Part shown: positions 1 to 9,169 of the stretch, piece by piece | Position numbering within the stretch: the stretch's first letter is position 1 | How the letters are laid out: each line of letters opens with the position of its first letter | DNA from: Methylophilaceae bacterium 11 | Lineage (GTDB): Bacteria > Pseudomonadota > Gammaproteobacteria > Burkholderiales > Methylophilaceae | Direction of reading: 5' to 3' | Length of the DNA: 64,000 nt | Assembly (NCBI GenBank): GCA_000525025.1 | Contig: JCKJ01000001.1 | Location: 1,426,001 to 1,490,000 of the forward strand | Program-made: the position numbers and the translations under genes | Notes under the pieces: model-generated | Databases searched by the model: none | The model's input: the letters and a program-made list of their open reading frames with translations, nothing else | What the model was told of the DNA's origin: nothing

Positions 1-125
1 AAGAAATTGCAACCAATCCTTTTTTAAGGTGTCTTGAAACAGAAATCCAACAACATATCAAGATGCAAAATGCATCTGAAATTGAAATTTTTACTGCAAT
101 AAGACAGCTTAGAAACCATTATTAA
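1..125 (+). CDS. gloB: hydroxyacylglutathione hydrolase (glyoxalase II), C-terminal end only
   Basis: The window opens inside a plus-strand frame that stops with TAA at 123-125. The 40 visible residues contain NPFLRC followed by a charged helix and a final FTAIRQLRNHY. NPFLR near the C-terminus is the conserved substrate-binding tail of glyoxalase II, which hydrolyses S-lactoylglutathione to lactate and glutathione. The catalytic metallo-beta-lactamase domain lies outside the window, so the call rests on the tail alone. Confidence 0.72.
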   Translation, partial: EIATNPFLRCLETEIQQHIKMQNASEIEIFTAIRQLRNHY

Positions 126-231
126 TCAATAAGATAAATAAGTTAATCTAAGTAATACTTTTACTTGACTCATGCAATAATCGCCGCTAGTATTCAGTCA
201 TGTTTCAAACTTTTTATACTCTTCAAGTGTT

Positions 232-1833
232 ATGACCCAATTTTTGCCATCACGTCACCCACAGCAACATTCCAAACGCGTACCCATTTGTTTGATGGGT
301 TTGTGGTTAACGTTAGCTTTACCGCTGTCTGGCTTTGCTGCTACGTCACTACAAAGCAACGTTGCCGGCGATGAAATGCTTATTTTGGAAGACCATATTG
401 ACAGCACGTTAACCGCCGATCCCATCGAAGAGTTTATTCAAGAGCATGACGACACCAGCATCTATGTAGGTCAAGATGACTTGTGGGAGCGTATTCGCAA
501 TGGCTTTAGCATTCCCGATATCGATTCTGAATATACCGCAAAGCATGAAAATTGGTATGCCTCTAGGCCTGACTATGTAAAACGTATGCTGGAAAGAAGC
601 CAGAAATACCTGTTTCATATTGTAGAAGAAGTTGAAAAACGTGGCATGCCTACAGAAATTGCGCTGCTACCCATGATAGAAAGTGCCTATAACCCACAGG
701 CTTATTCACGCAGCCATGCATCAGGCATCTGGCAGTTTGTGCCAGCCACTGGCAAAGATTACGGCTTAAAACAAAACTACTGGGCAGATAAGCGTCGCGA
801 TGTAACTGCTGCCACCAACGCTGCCCTCACCTATTTACAAAGACTGCACGGCATGTTCGGCTCTTGGGATCTAGCACTTGCTGCCTACAACGCTGGTGAA
901 GGCACAGTCTCCCGCGCTATCGAACGCAACCGCAAACAAGGCTTACCTACCGATTACCAGCATTTACGCTTGCCTGAAGAAACAAAAAACTATGTACCGA
1001 AACTGCAGGCCATTAAAAACATTGTATTCAAACCAGATGAGTTCGGCCTGAGTCTAGTAGATATTCCTAACAAACCTTACTTTACGCGCGTGCTTGCACC
1101 CAAACAAATTGATGCCAAGCTGGCAGCCGAGCTTGCTGAAATATCACCAGAAGAGCTTAGCGCTCTAAATCCGAGCTATAACCGCCCGGTCATTGTTTCT
1201 AACAATGAGGTACATCAATTGCTATTGCCAACTTGGGCAGCAGATCGCTTTAAAGAAAATTTGGCCAATTACGATAAACCACTGACTAGTTGGAAAACCT
1301 ATTCAGCCAAGCGTGGCGAACGGATTGATTACATTGCAAGAAAATTCAATATTGGCGTGAGCGAGTTAAGAGAAGTCAATGATTTGACCGGCAAAAAGAA
1401 AATTATGACTTCACGTCCTATCTTGGTGCCCAACGGATTCAGTGCAGATGCCAATATTGTGCAGGCTAGTTTTGATGAAAATATTTCTGTGAAAGAAGAC
1501 AATGCCAGCACAGAAAATCAATCTCGCGCTACAAGGACTATCCGCTATAAAGTAAAACGTGGTGATACGGTTTCTAGCCTAGCCGATAAATTTAATGTTG
1601 AAAAAAGCCATCTGCTAAGTACTAATCGCATCAGTGCAGGGCAATTAAAAGCCGGGCAAATCATCAAAGTGGTGACTCGCCAAGCCAGTACACAACGCGC
1701 AAGCAGCCGTTATGTAGCAGGTAGCCATAAGAAAAAATACTCGACTACATCTTCTAGGTATATCAGCCATAAAGCAAAGAAATCGTCGAAAACATCTCAT
1801 CGCAGAACTCGAGTCTCTTCCAAAATCCACTAA
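232..1833 (+). CDS. mltD: membrane-bound lytic murein transglycosylase D
   Basis: A 533-residue periplasmic enzyme that cleaves the MurNAc-GlcNAc bond of peptidoglycan with formation of a 1,6-anhydro product. A signal peptide covers about residues 1-36 (basic start, hydrophobic LMGLWLTLALPLSGFAA). The SLT (GH23) domain follows at about 130-260; it contains PMIESAYNP with the presumed catalytic Glu, then SGIWQFVPATG and the AAYNAGEG motif typical of lytic transglycosylases. Two LysM modules follow, near residues 353-400 (KTYSAKRGERIDYIARKF) and 435-480 (IRYKVKRGDTVSSLADKF). The tail is Lys/Ser-rich. No lipobox Cys is evident at the end of the signal, unlike E. coli MltD. It is followed directly by the ABC transporter gene. 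Confidence 0.93.
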   Translation: MTQFLPSRHPQQHSKRVPICLMGLWLTLALPLSGFAATSLQSNVAGDEMLILEDHIDSTLTADPIEEFIQEHDDTSIYVGQDDLWERIRNGFSIPDIDSEYTAKHENWYASRPDYVKRMLERSQKYLFHIVEEVEKRGMPTEIALLPMIESAYNPQAYSRSHASGIWQFVPATGKDYGLKQNYWADKRRDVTAATNAALTYLQRLHGMFGSWDLALAAYNAGEGTVSRAIERNRKQGLPTDYQHLRLPEETKNYVPKLQAIKNIVFKPDEFGLSLVDIPNKPYFTRVLAPKQIDAKLAAELAEISPEELSALNPSYNRPVIVSNNEVHQLLLPTWAADRFKENLANYDKPLTSWKTYSAKRGERIDYIARKFNIGVSELREVNDLTGKKKIMTSRPILVPNGFSADANIVQASFDENISVKEDNASTENQSRATRTIRYKVKRGDTVSSLADKFNVEKSHLLSTNRISAGQLKAGQIIKVVTRQASTQRASSRYVAGSHKKKYSTTSSRYISHKAKKSSKTSHRRTRVSSKIH

Positions 1834-1848
1834 TTGATTGGGGTCACT

Positions 1849-3537
1849 GTGTTTCATCTCTCAACCACTCACCCCCTCTCAACTTGTGTGTATTTTCACA
1901 AACATATATTCACGGCCTTATTGCTTAGCTTATGCCTGAGTGCTTGTAATCAACCCCCACCTACCAAAGCAACCAAAGACTATGCAGCGCGCTACCCTAG
2001 CGTAGCAGGCGGCACCATGATTGGCGCGATGACCGCTGAACCGAGCGGCCTGATTTACATGGTTGCCGGAGAATCAGCCTCGGCCGCGATTGCCTCTAAC
2101 ATTTTTAATGCACTACTAAAATACAATGCCACACTAGATTTAGAAGGCGATTTGGCAGAGAGTTGGACGATTTCCGATGATCAAAAAACCATTACATTTA
2201 AATTAAAGCCCAATCTAACTTGGGCCGATGGACATCCACTCACCAGTGCTGATGTGCTATTTACCTGGAAATTGGTCATCGATGAAAAGACGCGCAGCCC
2301 TTATGCTTCCGATTACCAGTTGGTCAAAAAAGCAGAAACGCCAGACGCATTCACATTTAAAGTCAGCTACGATCAAGCGTATGCCCCAGCCTTGGATAGC
2401 TGGTCAGGCTTGCAGATTTTGCCAGCGCATTTATTAAAGGGCCAGGACATCCATACCACAGCATTTGCGCGCAAACCCGTGGGGAGCAACTACTATCAGT
2501 TAGATGTCTGGAAAAACGGTGAAAATATTCAATTGTCGCGTAACACCAAAAGTGTGTTGGGCCCAGCACAAATTGACAAGCTCATTACACGCATCATTCC
2601 AGATAACTCGGCACAATTTCTTGAGCTCATGGCAGATAATATCGACACCATGGGCTTAGACCCAATCAAATACTCACGCATCATTCCTTCTCGCCCTGAG
2701 CTACAAAAAAACCTCAATCTATACAAAGAGTTAGGCAATAGTTACACCTACATGGGGTTTAACCTCAAGCATAAACCGTTTGACGATATCCGTGTCAGAA
2801 AAGCCATCAATTATGCGATTGATAAGCAGGAAATTATTGATGGCGTCTATTTAGGGCTAGGCATTAACATTGCCTCTCCCTATAAGCCAGGTACGCGCTG
2901 GAGCAATGCTGCACTTAGCCCCTACCCTTACGACGCACAAAAAGCCAAAGCGCTACTCAAAGAAGCTGGCTTTATCGACACCAATAGCGATGGTATTTTG
3001 GAGCGCGACGGCAAACCTTTTGCATTCGAAATCATTACCAACCAAAATAAAGAGCGTGAAAAATCAGCCGTGCTGATTCAACGCAGGCTCAAAGATATTG
3101 GTATAGACGTTAAGATTCGTGCCATTGAATGGGCAAGTTTTATTAGTCGCTTTATTAAAACCGGTGATTTTGACGTTGTGGTGTTGGGCTGGGGCTTAGG
3201 TTTGGATCCGGATCAATATAGCATCTGGCACTCCAGCCAACAGGCACCGGGCCAGTTTAACTTTATTGGTTACAATAACCCAACCATCGACAAACTCTTA
3301 GAGCAAGGCAGAACCGAATTAGATCCGGATAAGCGCATGAATATCTATCACGAGTTTGCCAAGGTATTACTGGAAGACTGCCCGATTGTGTATTTATCAG
3401 CTGGATATGGGCTGACAGCAATGCATAAACGCATTCAAGGCATTGTAGATCCGATTCCCCCTGCTGGAGTGGGTTATGATTCACACAAGTGGTATATCCC
3501 TGAACCATTACGTAGAAATGAAATTAGCGCACAATAA
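1849..3537 (+). CDS. peptide-type ABC transporter substrate-binding lipoprotein
   Basis: A periplasmic solute-binding protein of the SBP_bac_5 (DppA/OppA) family, about 560 residues. The N-terminus has a hydrophobic LLLSLCLSAC lipobox, so it should be lipid-anchored at that Cys. Family hallmarks are EPSGLIYMVAG, LAESWTISDDQKTITFKLKP and TWADGHPLTSADVLFTW, and later IRVRKAINYAIDKQEIID. The start is uncertain. A TTG lies right after the mltD stop at 1834; GTG at 1849 has a GGGG stretch about 5 nt upstream and is preferred here; GTG at 1888 would give a more usual 20-residue signal. Two permease genes follow within a few bases, so this is an operon. The substrate (peptide, nickel or other) cannot be told from sequence. 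Confidence 0.88.
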   Translation: MFHLSTTHPLSTCVYFHKHIFTALLLSLCLSACNQPPPTKATKDYAARYPSVAGGTMIGAMTAEPSGLIYMVAGESASAAIASNIFNALLKYNATLDLEGDLAESWTISDDQKTITFKLKPNLTWADGHPLTSADVLFTWKLVIDEKTRSPYASDYQLVKKAETPDAFTFKVSYDQAYAPALDSWSGLQILPAHLLKGQDIHTTAFARKPVGSNYYQLDVWKNGENIQLSRNTKSVLGPAQIDKLITRIIPDNSAQFLELMADNIDTMGLDPIKYSRIIPSRPELQKNLNLYKELGNSYTYMGFNLKHKPFDDIRVRKAINYAIDKQEIIDGVYLGLGINIASPYKPGTRWSNAALSPYPYDAQKAKALLKEAGFIDTNSDGILERDGKPFAFEIITNQNKEREKSAVLIQRRLKDIGIDVKIRAIEWASFISRFIKTGDFDVVVLGWGLGLDPDQYSIWHSSQQAPGQFNFIGYNNPTIDKLLEQGRTELDPDKRMNIYHEFAKVLLEDCPIVYLSAGYGLTAMHKRIQGIVDPIPPAGVGYDSHKWYIPEPLRRNEISAQ

Positions 3538-3539
3538 CT

Positions 3540-4562
3540 ATGCTGACCTATCTGATTAAACGGGTGTTATGGATGATCCCCATGCTAATCGGCATTAGCC
3601 TGATTTCATTCTTTATTATGCATTTAGCTCCTGGCGATATCACCAATAACGAGGCAGCATTTAACCCCAAAGCATCGGAGGAATCCCGCCAAAAACTGCG
3701 TGAACTCTACAATTTGGATAAACCGGTCATTGTCCAATATGGCTTATGGTTAAAGCGCATGATACAGCTCGACTTTGGCAATTCTTTCGCTGGACATCAA
3801 AAACCTGTGTTTTGGCAAACTACAGATAAAGATGGCAACGTGACAAAGGGCATGATTCAAGAGGCGCTCCCCATCACGCTCATGATTAACATTCTCGGGC
3901 TCATCATTACTCTGCTACTCGCTATTCCGCTTGGCGTCATTGCCGCCAAACATTACCAAGGCTGGAAAGATCGATCGATCACCCTGTTTAATTTTATTGG
4001 CTTTTCCATTCCAGGCTTTTGGTTATCTTTATTGTTGATGTATTGGTTAGGCGTCATGAACAATTGGTTACCCATCTCCGGCTTACATAGTCTGAATTAC
4101 GATACATTCGACACATGGGGGAAAATAAAAGACAGCATTAGCCATCTCATCATGCCAGTCATCATTCCATCTGTTACAGGGCTAGCAGGCATTACCCTTT
4201 TTGTCAAAAATGGCATGCTAGATGTACTTAGCCAAGACTTTATTACCACCGCACGTGCCAAAGGCCTGAATGAACATCAGGTTGTATACACCCATGCGCT
4301 TAGAAACGCGCTTTTGCCCCTCATTACCATTGTTGGCTTGTCTATCCCTGGTTTAATTGGCGGCTCAGTCATCGCTGAAACTATTTTTGCTATCCCAGGC
4401 ATGGGAAAGCTGTTTTACGACGCCGTACTCATGCGCGATTTTCCCGTAGTCATGGGTGTACTAACCATTGGTTCGGCGCTGACGCTACTTGGTAATTTGA
4501 TTGCAGATGTTTCGTATGCATGGGCAGACCCGCGCGTACGACGTGGTGTGGTGAAAGGCTAA
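3540..4562 (+). CDS. ABC transporter permease, DppB/OppB type
   Basis: An inner-membrane permease of 340 residues. The N-terminal MLTYLIKRVLWMIPMLIGISLISFFIMHLAPGD signature is typical of the first (B) permease of peptide/nickel importers, and further membrane segments follow. The cytoplasmic coupling (EAA-type) loop is FITTARAKGLNEHQVVYTHALRNALLPL. It starts 2 nt after the binding protein and ends 1 nt before the second permease, consistent with one transcript. No ATPase genes follow before fabI, so the energising subunits must be encoded elsewhere or shared with another transporter. Confidence 0.92.
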   Translation: MLTYLIKRVLWMIPMLIGISLISFFIMHLAPGDITNNEAAFNPKASEESRQKLRELYNLDKPVIVQYGLWLKRMIQLDFGNSFAGHQKPVFWQTTDKDGNVTKGMIQEALPITLMINILGLIITLLLAIPLGVIAAKHYQGWKDRSITLFNFIGFSIPGFWLSLLLMYWLGVMNNWLPISGLHSLNYDTFDTWGKIKDSISHLIMPVIIPSVTGLAGITLFVKNGMLDVLSQDFITTARAKGLNEHQVVYTHALRNALLPLITIVGLSIPGLIGGSVIAETIFAIPGMGKLFYDAVLMRDFPVVMGVLTIGSALTLLGNLIADVSYAWADPRVRRGVVKG

Positions 4563-4563
4563 T

Positions 4564-5403
4564 ATGCGTATAGACGTCATCAAAAAAGCGCTTTCCAACC
4601 CATTAGCATTGGCCGGATTTATCATCATCCTCACCATATTTTTACTGGCTATGCTCGCTCCAGTTATTTCACCTTACGACCCGGACGAGATCAATGTGAA
4701 AGCCATTCTGCTAGGGCCTTCATGGATTCACTGGATGGGCACCGACGGCCTTGGTCGTGACGTACTGAGCCGGATGTTACATGGCGGCCGTATTTCATTG
4801 CTAGTGGGGCTAGTAGCAGTAGGCATCTCTACGGCCATTGGCATACTTCTCGGCGCACTCGCAGGCTATTACCGAGGCTGGGTAGATACACTTATCATGC
4901 GTCTGGTCGATATCATGCTGTCTATCCCGAGTTTCTTCTTAATCTTGGCGGTCATCGCTTTCCTCACCCCCTCAATTATCAATATCATGATTGTGATTGG
5001 CTTGACTTCATGGATGGGTGTCACACGTTTGGTACGCGCAGAATTTTTGAGTTTGGCCGAGCGAGAATTTGTACAAGCCTCACGCACGCTGGGTGCAAAA
5101 GACATGCGATTAATCTTCACACATCTATTACCAAATAGTCTGACGCCAATCATCGTGAGCGCAGTGTTGGGTGTTGCTAGTGCCGTGCTGATGGAATCTG
5201 GCCTAAGCTTTCTCGGCTTGGGCGTACAAGCACCACAGTCTTCTTGGGGCAATATCTTGACGGATGGCAAAGAGTATATTCAATTCGCATGGTGGCTATC
5301 ACTCTACCCTGGCATGGCGATTTTAATTACAGTGTTAGGGTATAATCTGCTTGGTGAAGGGTTGCGCGATGCGCTTGACCCAAGAAGTGGTTCAAATCGA
5401 TAA
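4564..5403 (+). CDS. ABC transporter permease, DppC/OppC type
   Basis: The second permease (279 residues) of the same importer. It begins with the OppC-type N-terminus (NPLALAGFIIILTIFLLAMLAP), then the periplasmic HWMGTDGLGRDVLSRMLHGGRISL signature typical of C-type permeases. The coupling helix is FVQASRTLGAKDMRLIFTHLLPN, and GLSFLGLGVQAPQSSWG lies near the C-terminus. The usual DppD/DppF ATPases do not follow; the next gene is fabI after a 72-nt gap. Confidence 0.92.
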   Translation: MRIDVIKKALSNPLALAGFIIILTIFLLAMLAPVISPYDPDEINVKAILLGPSWIHWMGTDGLGRDVLSRMLHGGRISLLVGLVAVGISTAIGILLGALAGYYRGWVDTLIMRLVDIMLSIPSFFLILAVIAFLTPSIINIMIVIGLTSWMGVTRLVRAEFLSLAEREFVQASRTLGAKDMRLIFTHLLPNSLTPIIVSAVLGVASAVLMESGLSFLGLGVQAPQSSWGNILTDGKEYIQFAWWLSLYPGMAILITVLGYNLLGEGLRDALDPRSGSNR

Positions 5404-5475
5404 CCCTATTATCTTTTCTGATAGGCCAGATCGTGACAACCAATATCACTGGACAATCAATAATTAGGATAGATT

Positions 5476-6261
5476 ATGGGCTTTCTCGCAGGTAAAAAAA
5501 TTCTTATTGCTGGGTTACTCAGCAACCGTTCCATTGCGTATGGTATTGCTTCTGCCATGAAGCGTGAAGGCGCTGAACTAGCATTTACCTATCAAATGGA
5601 AAAACATCAACAGCGCGTGGCAGATCTAGCTGCCGACTTTGGTTCAACCATTGTGCTACCTTGCGATGTAGCAGATGACGCGCAAATTGATGCACTATTT
5701 CCAGCACTCGCCAAACACTGGGATGGTTTGGACAGCCTAGTACATTCTTTGGCTTTTGTACCAAAGGTTGCTTTGGATGGTGACTACTTAGATGCAGTCA
5801 ATCGTGAATACTTCAGAATCGCGCATGACATTAGCTCTTACAGCTTCTCTGCTCTGGCAAAAGCAGCTTACCCGATGATGCAAGGCCGTGGTGGCAGCTT
5901 ACTCACACTAAGCTACTTGGGTGCAGAGCGTACAATGCCAAACTACAACGTCATGGGCGTAGCTAAAGCTAGCCTAGAGGCCAATGTGCGCTATCTAGCC
6001 CAAAGCTTGGGACCTAGAGGTATTCGTGTCAATGCAGTGTCTGCCGGCCCAATTAAAACATTGGCAGCTTCTGGCATTGCAGACTTTGATAAAATGATTG
6101 GCTTTAACGAGCGCCACGCAGCGCTGCGTCGCAACGTTACGATTGAGGAAGTTGGTAATGCAGCGGCATTCTTATGTAGTGACTTAGCTTCTGGCATCAC
6201 AGGCGAGATTACTTACGTTGATGGCGGTATGAACATCACCGCAGCAGGGCAAATTGACTAA
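5476..6261 (+). CDS. fabI: enoyl-[acyl-carrier-protein] reductase (NADH)
   Basis: Catalyses the last reduction of each fatty-acid elongation cycle in the cytoplasm (type II FAS). The 261-residue length and classic divergent SDR layout fit FabI: nucleotide-binding [19 protein letters not shown] at the N-terminus, [34 protein letters not shown] with the catalytic Tyr-x6-Lys pair, and a C-terminal [15 protein letters not shown]. An AGGA Shine-Dalgarno lies about 8 nt before the ATG. It has its own 72-nt leader after the ABC permease and a bidirectional terminator behind it, so it is probably a separate transcription unit. Confidence 0.96.
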   Translation: MGFLAGKKILIAGLLSNRSIAYGIASAMKREGAELAFTYQMEKHQQRVADLAADFGSTIVLPCDVADDAQIDALFPALAKHWDGLDSLVHSLAFVPKVALDGDYLDAVNREYFRIAHDISSYSFSALAKAAYPMMQGRGGSLLTLSYLGAERTMPNYNVMGVAKASLEANVRYLAQSLGPRGIRVNAVSAGPIKTLAASGIADFDKMIGFNERHAALRRNVTIEEVGNAAAFLCSDLASGITGEITYVDGGMNITAAGQID

Positions 6262-6292
6262 GCCATCGTGATGTAATGGACTCTGTCATCAT

Positions 6293-6323
6293 AAAAAAGC
6301 TGATGGTAACATCAGCTTTTTTT
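6293..6323. terminator. bidirectional rho-independent terminator between fabI and ppiD
   Basis: A perfect hairpin with 13-nt arms (AAAAAAGCTGATG paired with its complement) and a GTAA loop, flanked by an A-run on the left and a T-run on the right. It lies between the convergent fabI and ppiD genes and can end transcription in both directions. Confidence 0.9.
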
Positions 6324-6357
6324 ACATCAAAATAATACGTTGATTAATATGTGTTAA

Positions 6358-8241
6358 TTACTCAGCCTTGCTAAACAGCACGCTCGTATTGACCTTAATG
6401 TTTTCTTTCGCTCTCAGAGATGCAGCATAAGCACTGACATACTCTGCTGCTACAGCCGCCTCGTATTCGGAAGCTGCAGTCTGCTTAGAGTCTGCATCAT
6501 CCCCTAGCTGATTGCTGACGCCAATGACTTTCACAATCACATAGGTTTTGTTCTCATCCAAAAAGCCAGCATATGCAGGTAGCTTATCAGTATTGATTCT
6601 AAACACTTGATTCATCACACCATTGGATAGCCCTTGCGCATTCTTACGATCAACAATGACTGACGAAATCCAATCCAATGGTTCTTTTGTATCACCAGAC
6701 TTCAGTTTAGCGAGTATAGACGCGCCCTTATCCGAGGCAAGCTTCACTGCTTGCTCAAGCTTCAATACCGCTTCAATACCACTTTTTACCTCATCAAAGC
6801 TGCGTGGCGCTTCTGGCTTATACTCAACAACACGTACAGAAACTAGATTGTTTGGAGACACCTCTACCGCTTCAGAGTTACGCTTTTCTTTTAACACTTC
6901 ATCAGAAAAGGCCATATTCATTAATTTGTCGCTCTTGAAGTACTTAGCACCATCAGCGCGGCTCATCAGCTGAGTAGTTTGCAACTGTAAGTTATATTTC
7001 TTAGCAACTGGGGCCAGACTCGCAGACTGCTCGTACACCATATTGCTGAAGTCTTCAGACAACTCAGCGTATTTAGCCTGTGCTTTTTGAAAAATAAGTT
7101 CCGCTTTTATCTGTGGTTTCATCTGGTCAAACGAGGACGACTGACCGGTAACCCCATTTAACTTGATAATATGGTAACCAAACTCAGACTCAACCAAATC
7201 ACTAACTTGATTGACCTTCATGGCAAAGACTGCGTCTTCAAATGGTTTCACCATCGCACCGCGCCCAAAACTACCCAAATCACCACCCTTGGTTGCAGTG
7301 CCAGTGTCTTGAGAGTTTGTGATGGCAAGCTCTTCGAAACGTTTAGGGTTTTTCTTCACTTGTGCTAATACATCAAGTGCTTTTGTTTTTGCTGCTGCTT
7401 TATCTTGCCCAAAATTAATCAGAATATGGCTCGCTTGGCGTTGCTCATCTCCTTGAAATTTAGCGGCATTCGCATCGTAAAACTCTTTGACTTCCTGATC
7501 GCTGACACTTACCTGATTCATTAAGCCAGCAGCTGACAATAAGGCAAACTCAAGCTTTACCTGCTCTGGCACTTTGAACTTATCTTTGTGTTGCTCGTAA
7601 TACTGCTTTACTTGCTCAGGAGTTACCGTCACTTGCTTGATATAGTCCACAGCTTTTACATCGACCGTGCTCACCTCTCTCTGCTGAAAAGCAAACTGCA
7701 GTGCTTTCTCTGCAATCGCTTTTGGTGCAAATGCCAGTTTTGCTATCCCATCGCGCGCTTGTTGCGTCACCATATCACTGCGAATACCACTTTCAAACTT
7801 GGCCGCAGTTAACTTATTTTGTTGTAATGTTTTTTGGTACAGATCTTCTGAGAACTTACCATTTTCCTGAAACTCAGGCATGCTCAAAATGTGCTGGTTC
7901 AGTTGCTCATCGCTAATTTTAAAATGTTCGCGCTGTACTTCCTTATTGACTAGGCGGCGTGTAATTAAGCCATCCAGCACCGATTGCTTTAACGCAGGAC
8001 TATCTAGCAGCGCTGCATCGACCTTCTGCCCCTCTGATTGCAAGCGGTTACGCACACTCTCAATAGAGTTGCTAAACTCCTGTACTGAAATCTTCTCGCC
8101 CGCTACTGTAGCAACCGCTACATTCCCGCCAGCCTGATTCAGATACGAGTCAATACCAAATAGGGCAAATGGTACTGTAATGATGGCTAGGATTGCTTTT
8201 GCCAACCATCCTTGGGTATGCTTTCTGATTGCGTCTAACAT
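6358..8241 (-). CDS. ppiD: peptidyl-prolyl cis-trans isomerase D (periplasmic folding factor)
   Basis: A 627-residue inner-membrane-anchored periplasmic chaperone that helps newly exported proteins fold. One N-terminal transmembrane helix (WLAKAILAIITVPFALFGID, residues about 13-33) is followed by a SurA_N-type chaperone region. A parvulin (PpiC) domain lies around residues 265-360, with QASHILI, GGDLGSFGRGAMVKPFEDAVF and FGYHIIKL. A long C-terminal helical region completes the usual PpiD plan. Its position next to HU and lon matches the common order lon-hup-ppiD in proteobacteria, here interrupted by two tRNA genes. Confidence 0.94.
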   Translation of the reverse strand: MLDAIRKHTQGWLAKAILAIITVPFALFGIDSYLNQAGGNVAVATVAGEKISVQEFSNSIESVRNRLQSEGQKVDAALLDSPALKQSVLDGLITRRLVNKEVQREHFKISDEQLNQHILSMPEFQENGKFSEDLYQKTLQQNKLTAAKFESGIRSDMVTQQARDGIAKLAFAPKAIAEKALQFAFQQREVSTVDVKAVDYIKQVTVTPEQVKQYYEQHKDKFKVPEQVKLEFALLSAAGLMNQVSVSDQEVKEFYDANAAKFQGDEQRQASHILINFGQDKAAAKTKALDVLAQVKKNPKRFEELAITNSQDTGTATKGGDLGSFGRGAMVKPFEDAVFAMKVNQVSDLVESEFGYHIIKLNGVTGQSSSFDQMKPQIKAELIFQKAQAKYAELSEDFSNMVYEQSASLAPVAKKYNLQLQTTQLMSRADGAKYFKSDKLMNMAFSDEVLKEKRNSEAVEVSPNNLVSVRVVEYKPEAPRSFDEVKSGIEAVLKLEQAVKLASDKGASILAKLKSGDTKEPLDWISSVIVDRKNAQGLSNGVMNQVFRINTDKLPAYAGFLDENKTYVIVKVIGVSNQLGDDADSKQTAASEYEAAVAAEYVSAYAASLRAKENIKVNTSVLFSKAE

Positions 8242-8420
8242 AAAAACAACATCTTTCAGTGACTTTAAAAGGTAGATAAATACTGCAATAAATTGGACAT
8301 TAATTTTTGCCTAACAACCTAGCAATATATCACAAGCCTAGTGTGATTTCAGCTGATTGATGACTGAATACCCCAACAATTAAACAATGATTGTTAAATA
8401 TGTGATGGATAGGAGCAAAT

Positions 8421-8453
8421 AAAAAAAGCGAACCGTAAACGATTCGCTTTTTT
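8421..8453 (-). terminator. terminator behind tRNA-Asp
   Basis: The arms AAAAAAAGCGAA and TTCGCTTTTTT flank a short loop, forming a stem with a U-run when read on the minus strand, immediately downstream of the tRNA-Asp 3' end. Confidence 0.75.
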
Positions 8454-8459
8454 AAGTGT

Positions 8460-8536
8460 TGGCGGAGTGGACGGGACTCGAACCCGCGACCCCCGGCGTG
8501 ACAGGCCGGTATTCTAACCAACTGAACTACCACTCC
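8460..8536 (-). tRNA. tRNA-Asp (anticodon GTC)
   Basis: The minus strand reads GGAGTGG (acceptor 5'), a D-arm GTTCAGTTGGTTAGAA, the anticodon arm CCGGCCTGTCACGCCGG with anticodon GTC, a T-arm CGCGGGTTCGAGTCCCG, then CCACTCC-G and an encoded CCA. The length is 77 nt with a complete cloverleaf closely like E. coli tRNA-Asp. Confidence 0.97.
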
Positions 8537-8570
8537 AGTTGTGCTTTATATCGATACCCCTAAAAATAAA

Positions 8571-8592
8571 GAGTGCTAAACAACTAGCACTC
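8571..8592. terminator. hairpin between the two tRNA genes
   Basis: An 8-bp inverted repeat (GAGTGCTA / TAGCACTC, 6-nt spacer) lies between tRNA-Val and tRNA-Asp on the minus strand. It could be a terminator or a processing signal for a tRNA precursor; no strong T-run accompanies it. Its arms are the CIRCE half-sites but in the reverse order and with shorter spacing. Confidence 0.4.
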
Positions 8593-8627
8593 TCAATATA
8601 TTTTTAGGCGATATGTCTGTTAGTTTT

Positions 8628-8703
8628 TGGTGGGTGCTAACGGGGTCGAACCGCTGACATTCGCCTTGTAAGGGCGACGCTCTACCAACTGAGCTAAGCA
8701 CCC
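8628..8703 (-). tRNA. tRNA-Val (anticodon TAC)
   Basis: The minus strand reads GGGTGCT, a D-arm GCTCAGTTGGTAGAGC, an anticodon arm TCGCCCTTACAAGGCGA with TAC, a T-arm GCGGTTCGACCCCGT, then AGCACCC-A and an encoded CCA. The length is 76 nt and all arms pair. Confidence 0.97.
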
Positions 8704-8776
8704 TGCATAACTTTACAAACTAAACTCTATAAAACTTTGCAGTACTGTCTGATTAATTGCTTAATCAGTAAAAACG

Positions 8777-9049
8777 CTAGTTTACAGCATCTTTAAGCGC
8801 TTTACCAGCTCTAAATTTAGGAGAGTTTGCTGCGCTGATATTAATAGTTGCACCAGTACGGGGATTGCGACCAGAACGTGCTGCACGTTTCCCAACATAA
8901 AAAGAGCCAAAACCAATTAAAGTGACAGTATCACTCTTTTTTAGTGCTTTAGTAATTGCTTCTGTTGTTGCATCGAGTGAACGGCCGGCGGCAGCTTTAG
9001 AAATTCCTGCTGCTTTAGCAATTTGATCAATCAATTCTGATTTATTCAC
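8777..9049 (-). CDS. hup: DNA-binding protein HU (beta type)
   Basis: A 90-residue nucleoid protein that bends and compacts DNA as a dimer. It has the whole HU fold: [27 protein letters not shown] helices, [24 protein letters not shown] with the DNA-inserting Pro in the NPRTG turn of the beta-arm, and the final [12 protein letters not shown]. It lies 120 nt behind lon in the same direction, the usual lon-hupB arrangement. Confidence 0.96.
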   Translation of the reverse strand: MNKSELIDQIAKAAGISKAAAGRSLDATTEAITKALKKSDTVTLIGFGSFYVGKRAARSGRNPRTGATINISAANSPKFRAGKALKDAVN

Positions 9050-9169
9050 GTGTATCCCCTCAAAGGTTATTTTAAAAAATGTTACAGGCCTTCCTGTATT
9101 AGCTTTATATCAAGTGATAAAAGCCCATGTCAAGAACTTAACGATTAATTTGGGCGATTTTTGCCTAAT

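Noticed and set aside
8571-8592. CIRCE heat-shock operator between the tRNA genes
   Set aside because: CIRCE is TTAGCACTC-N9-GAGTGCTAA. Here the halves are in the reverse order (GAGTGCTA first) with a 6-nt spacer, and neighbours are tRNAs, so it is just a hairpin.
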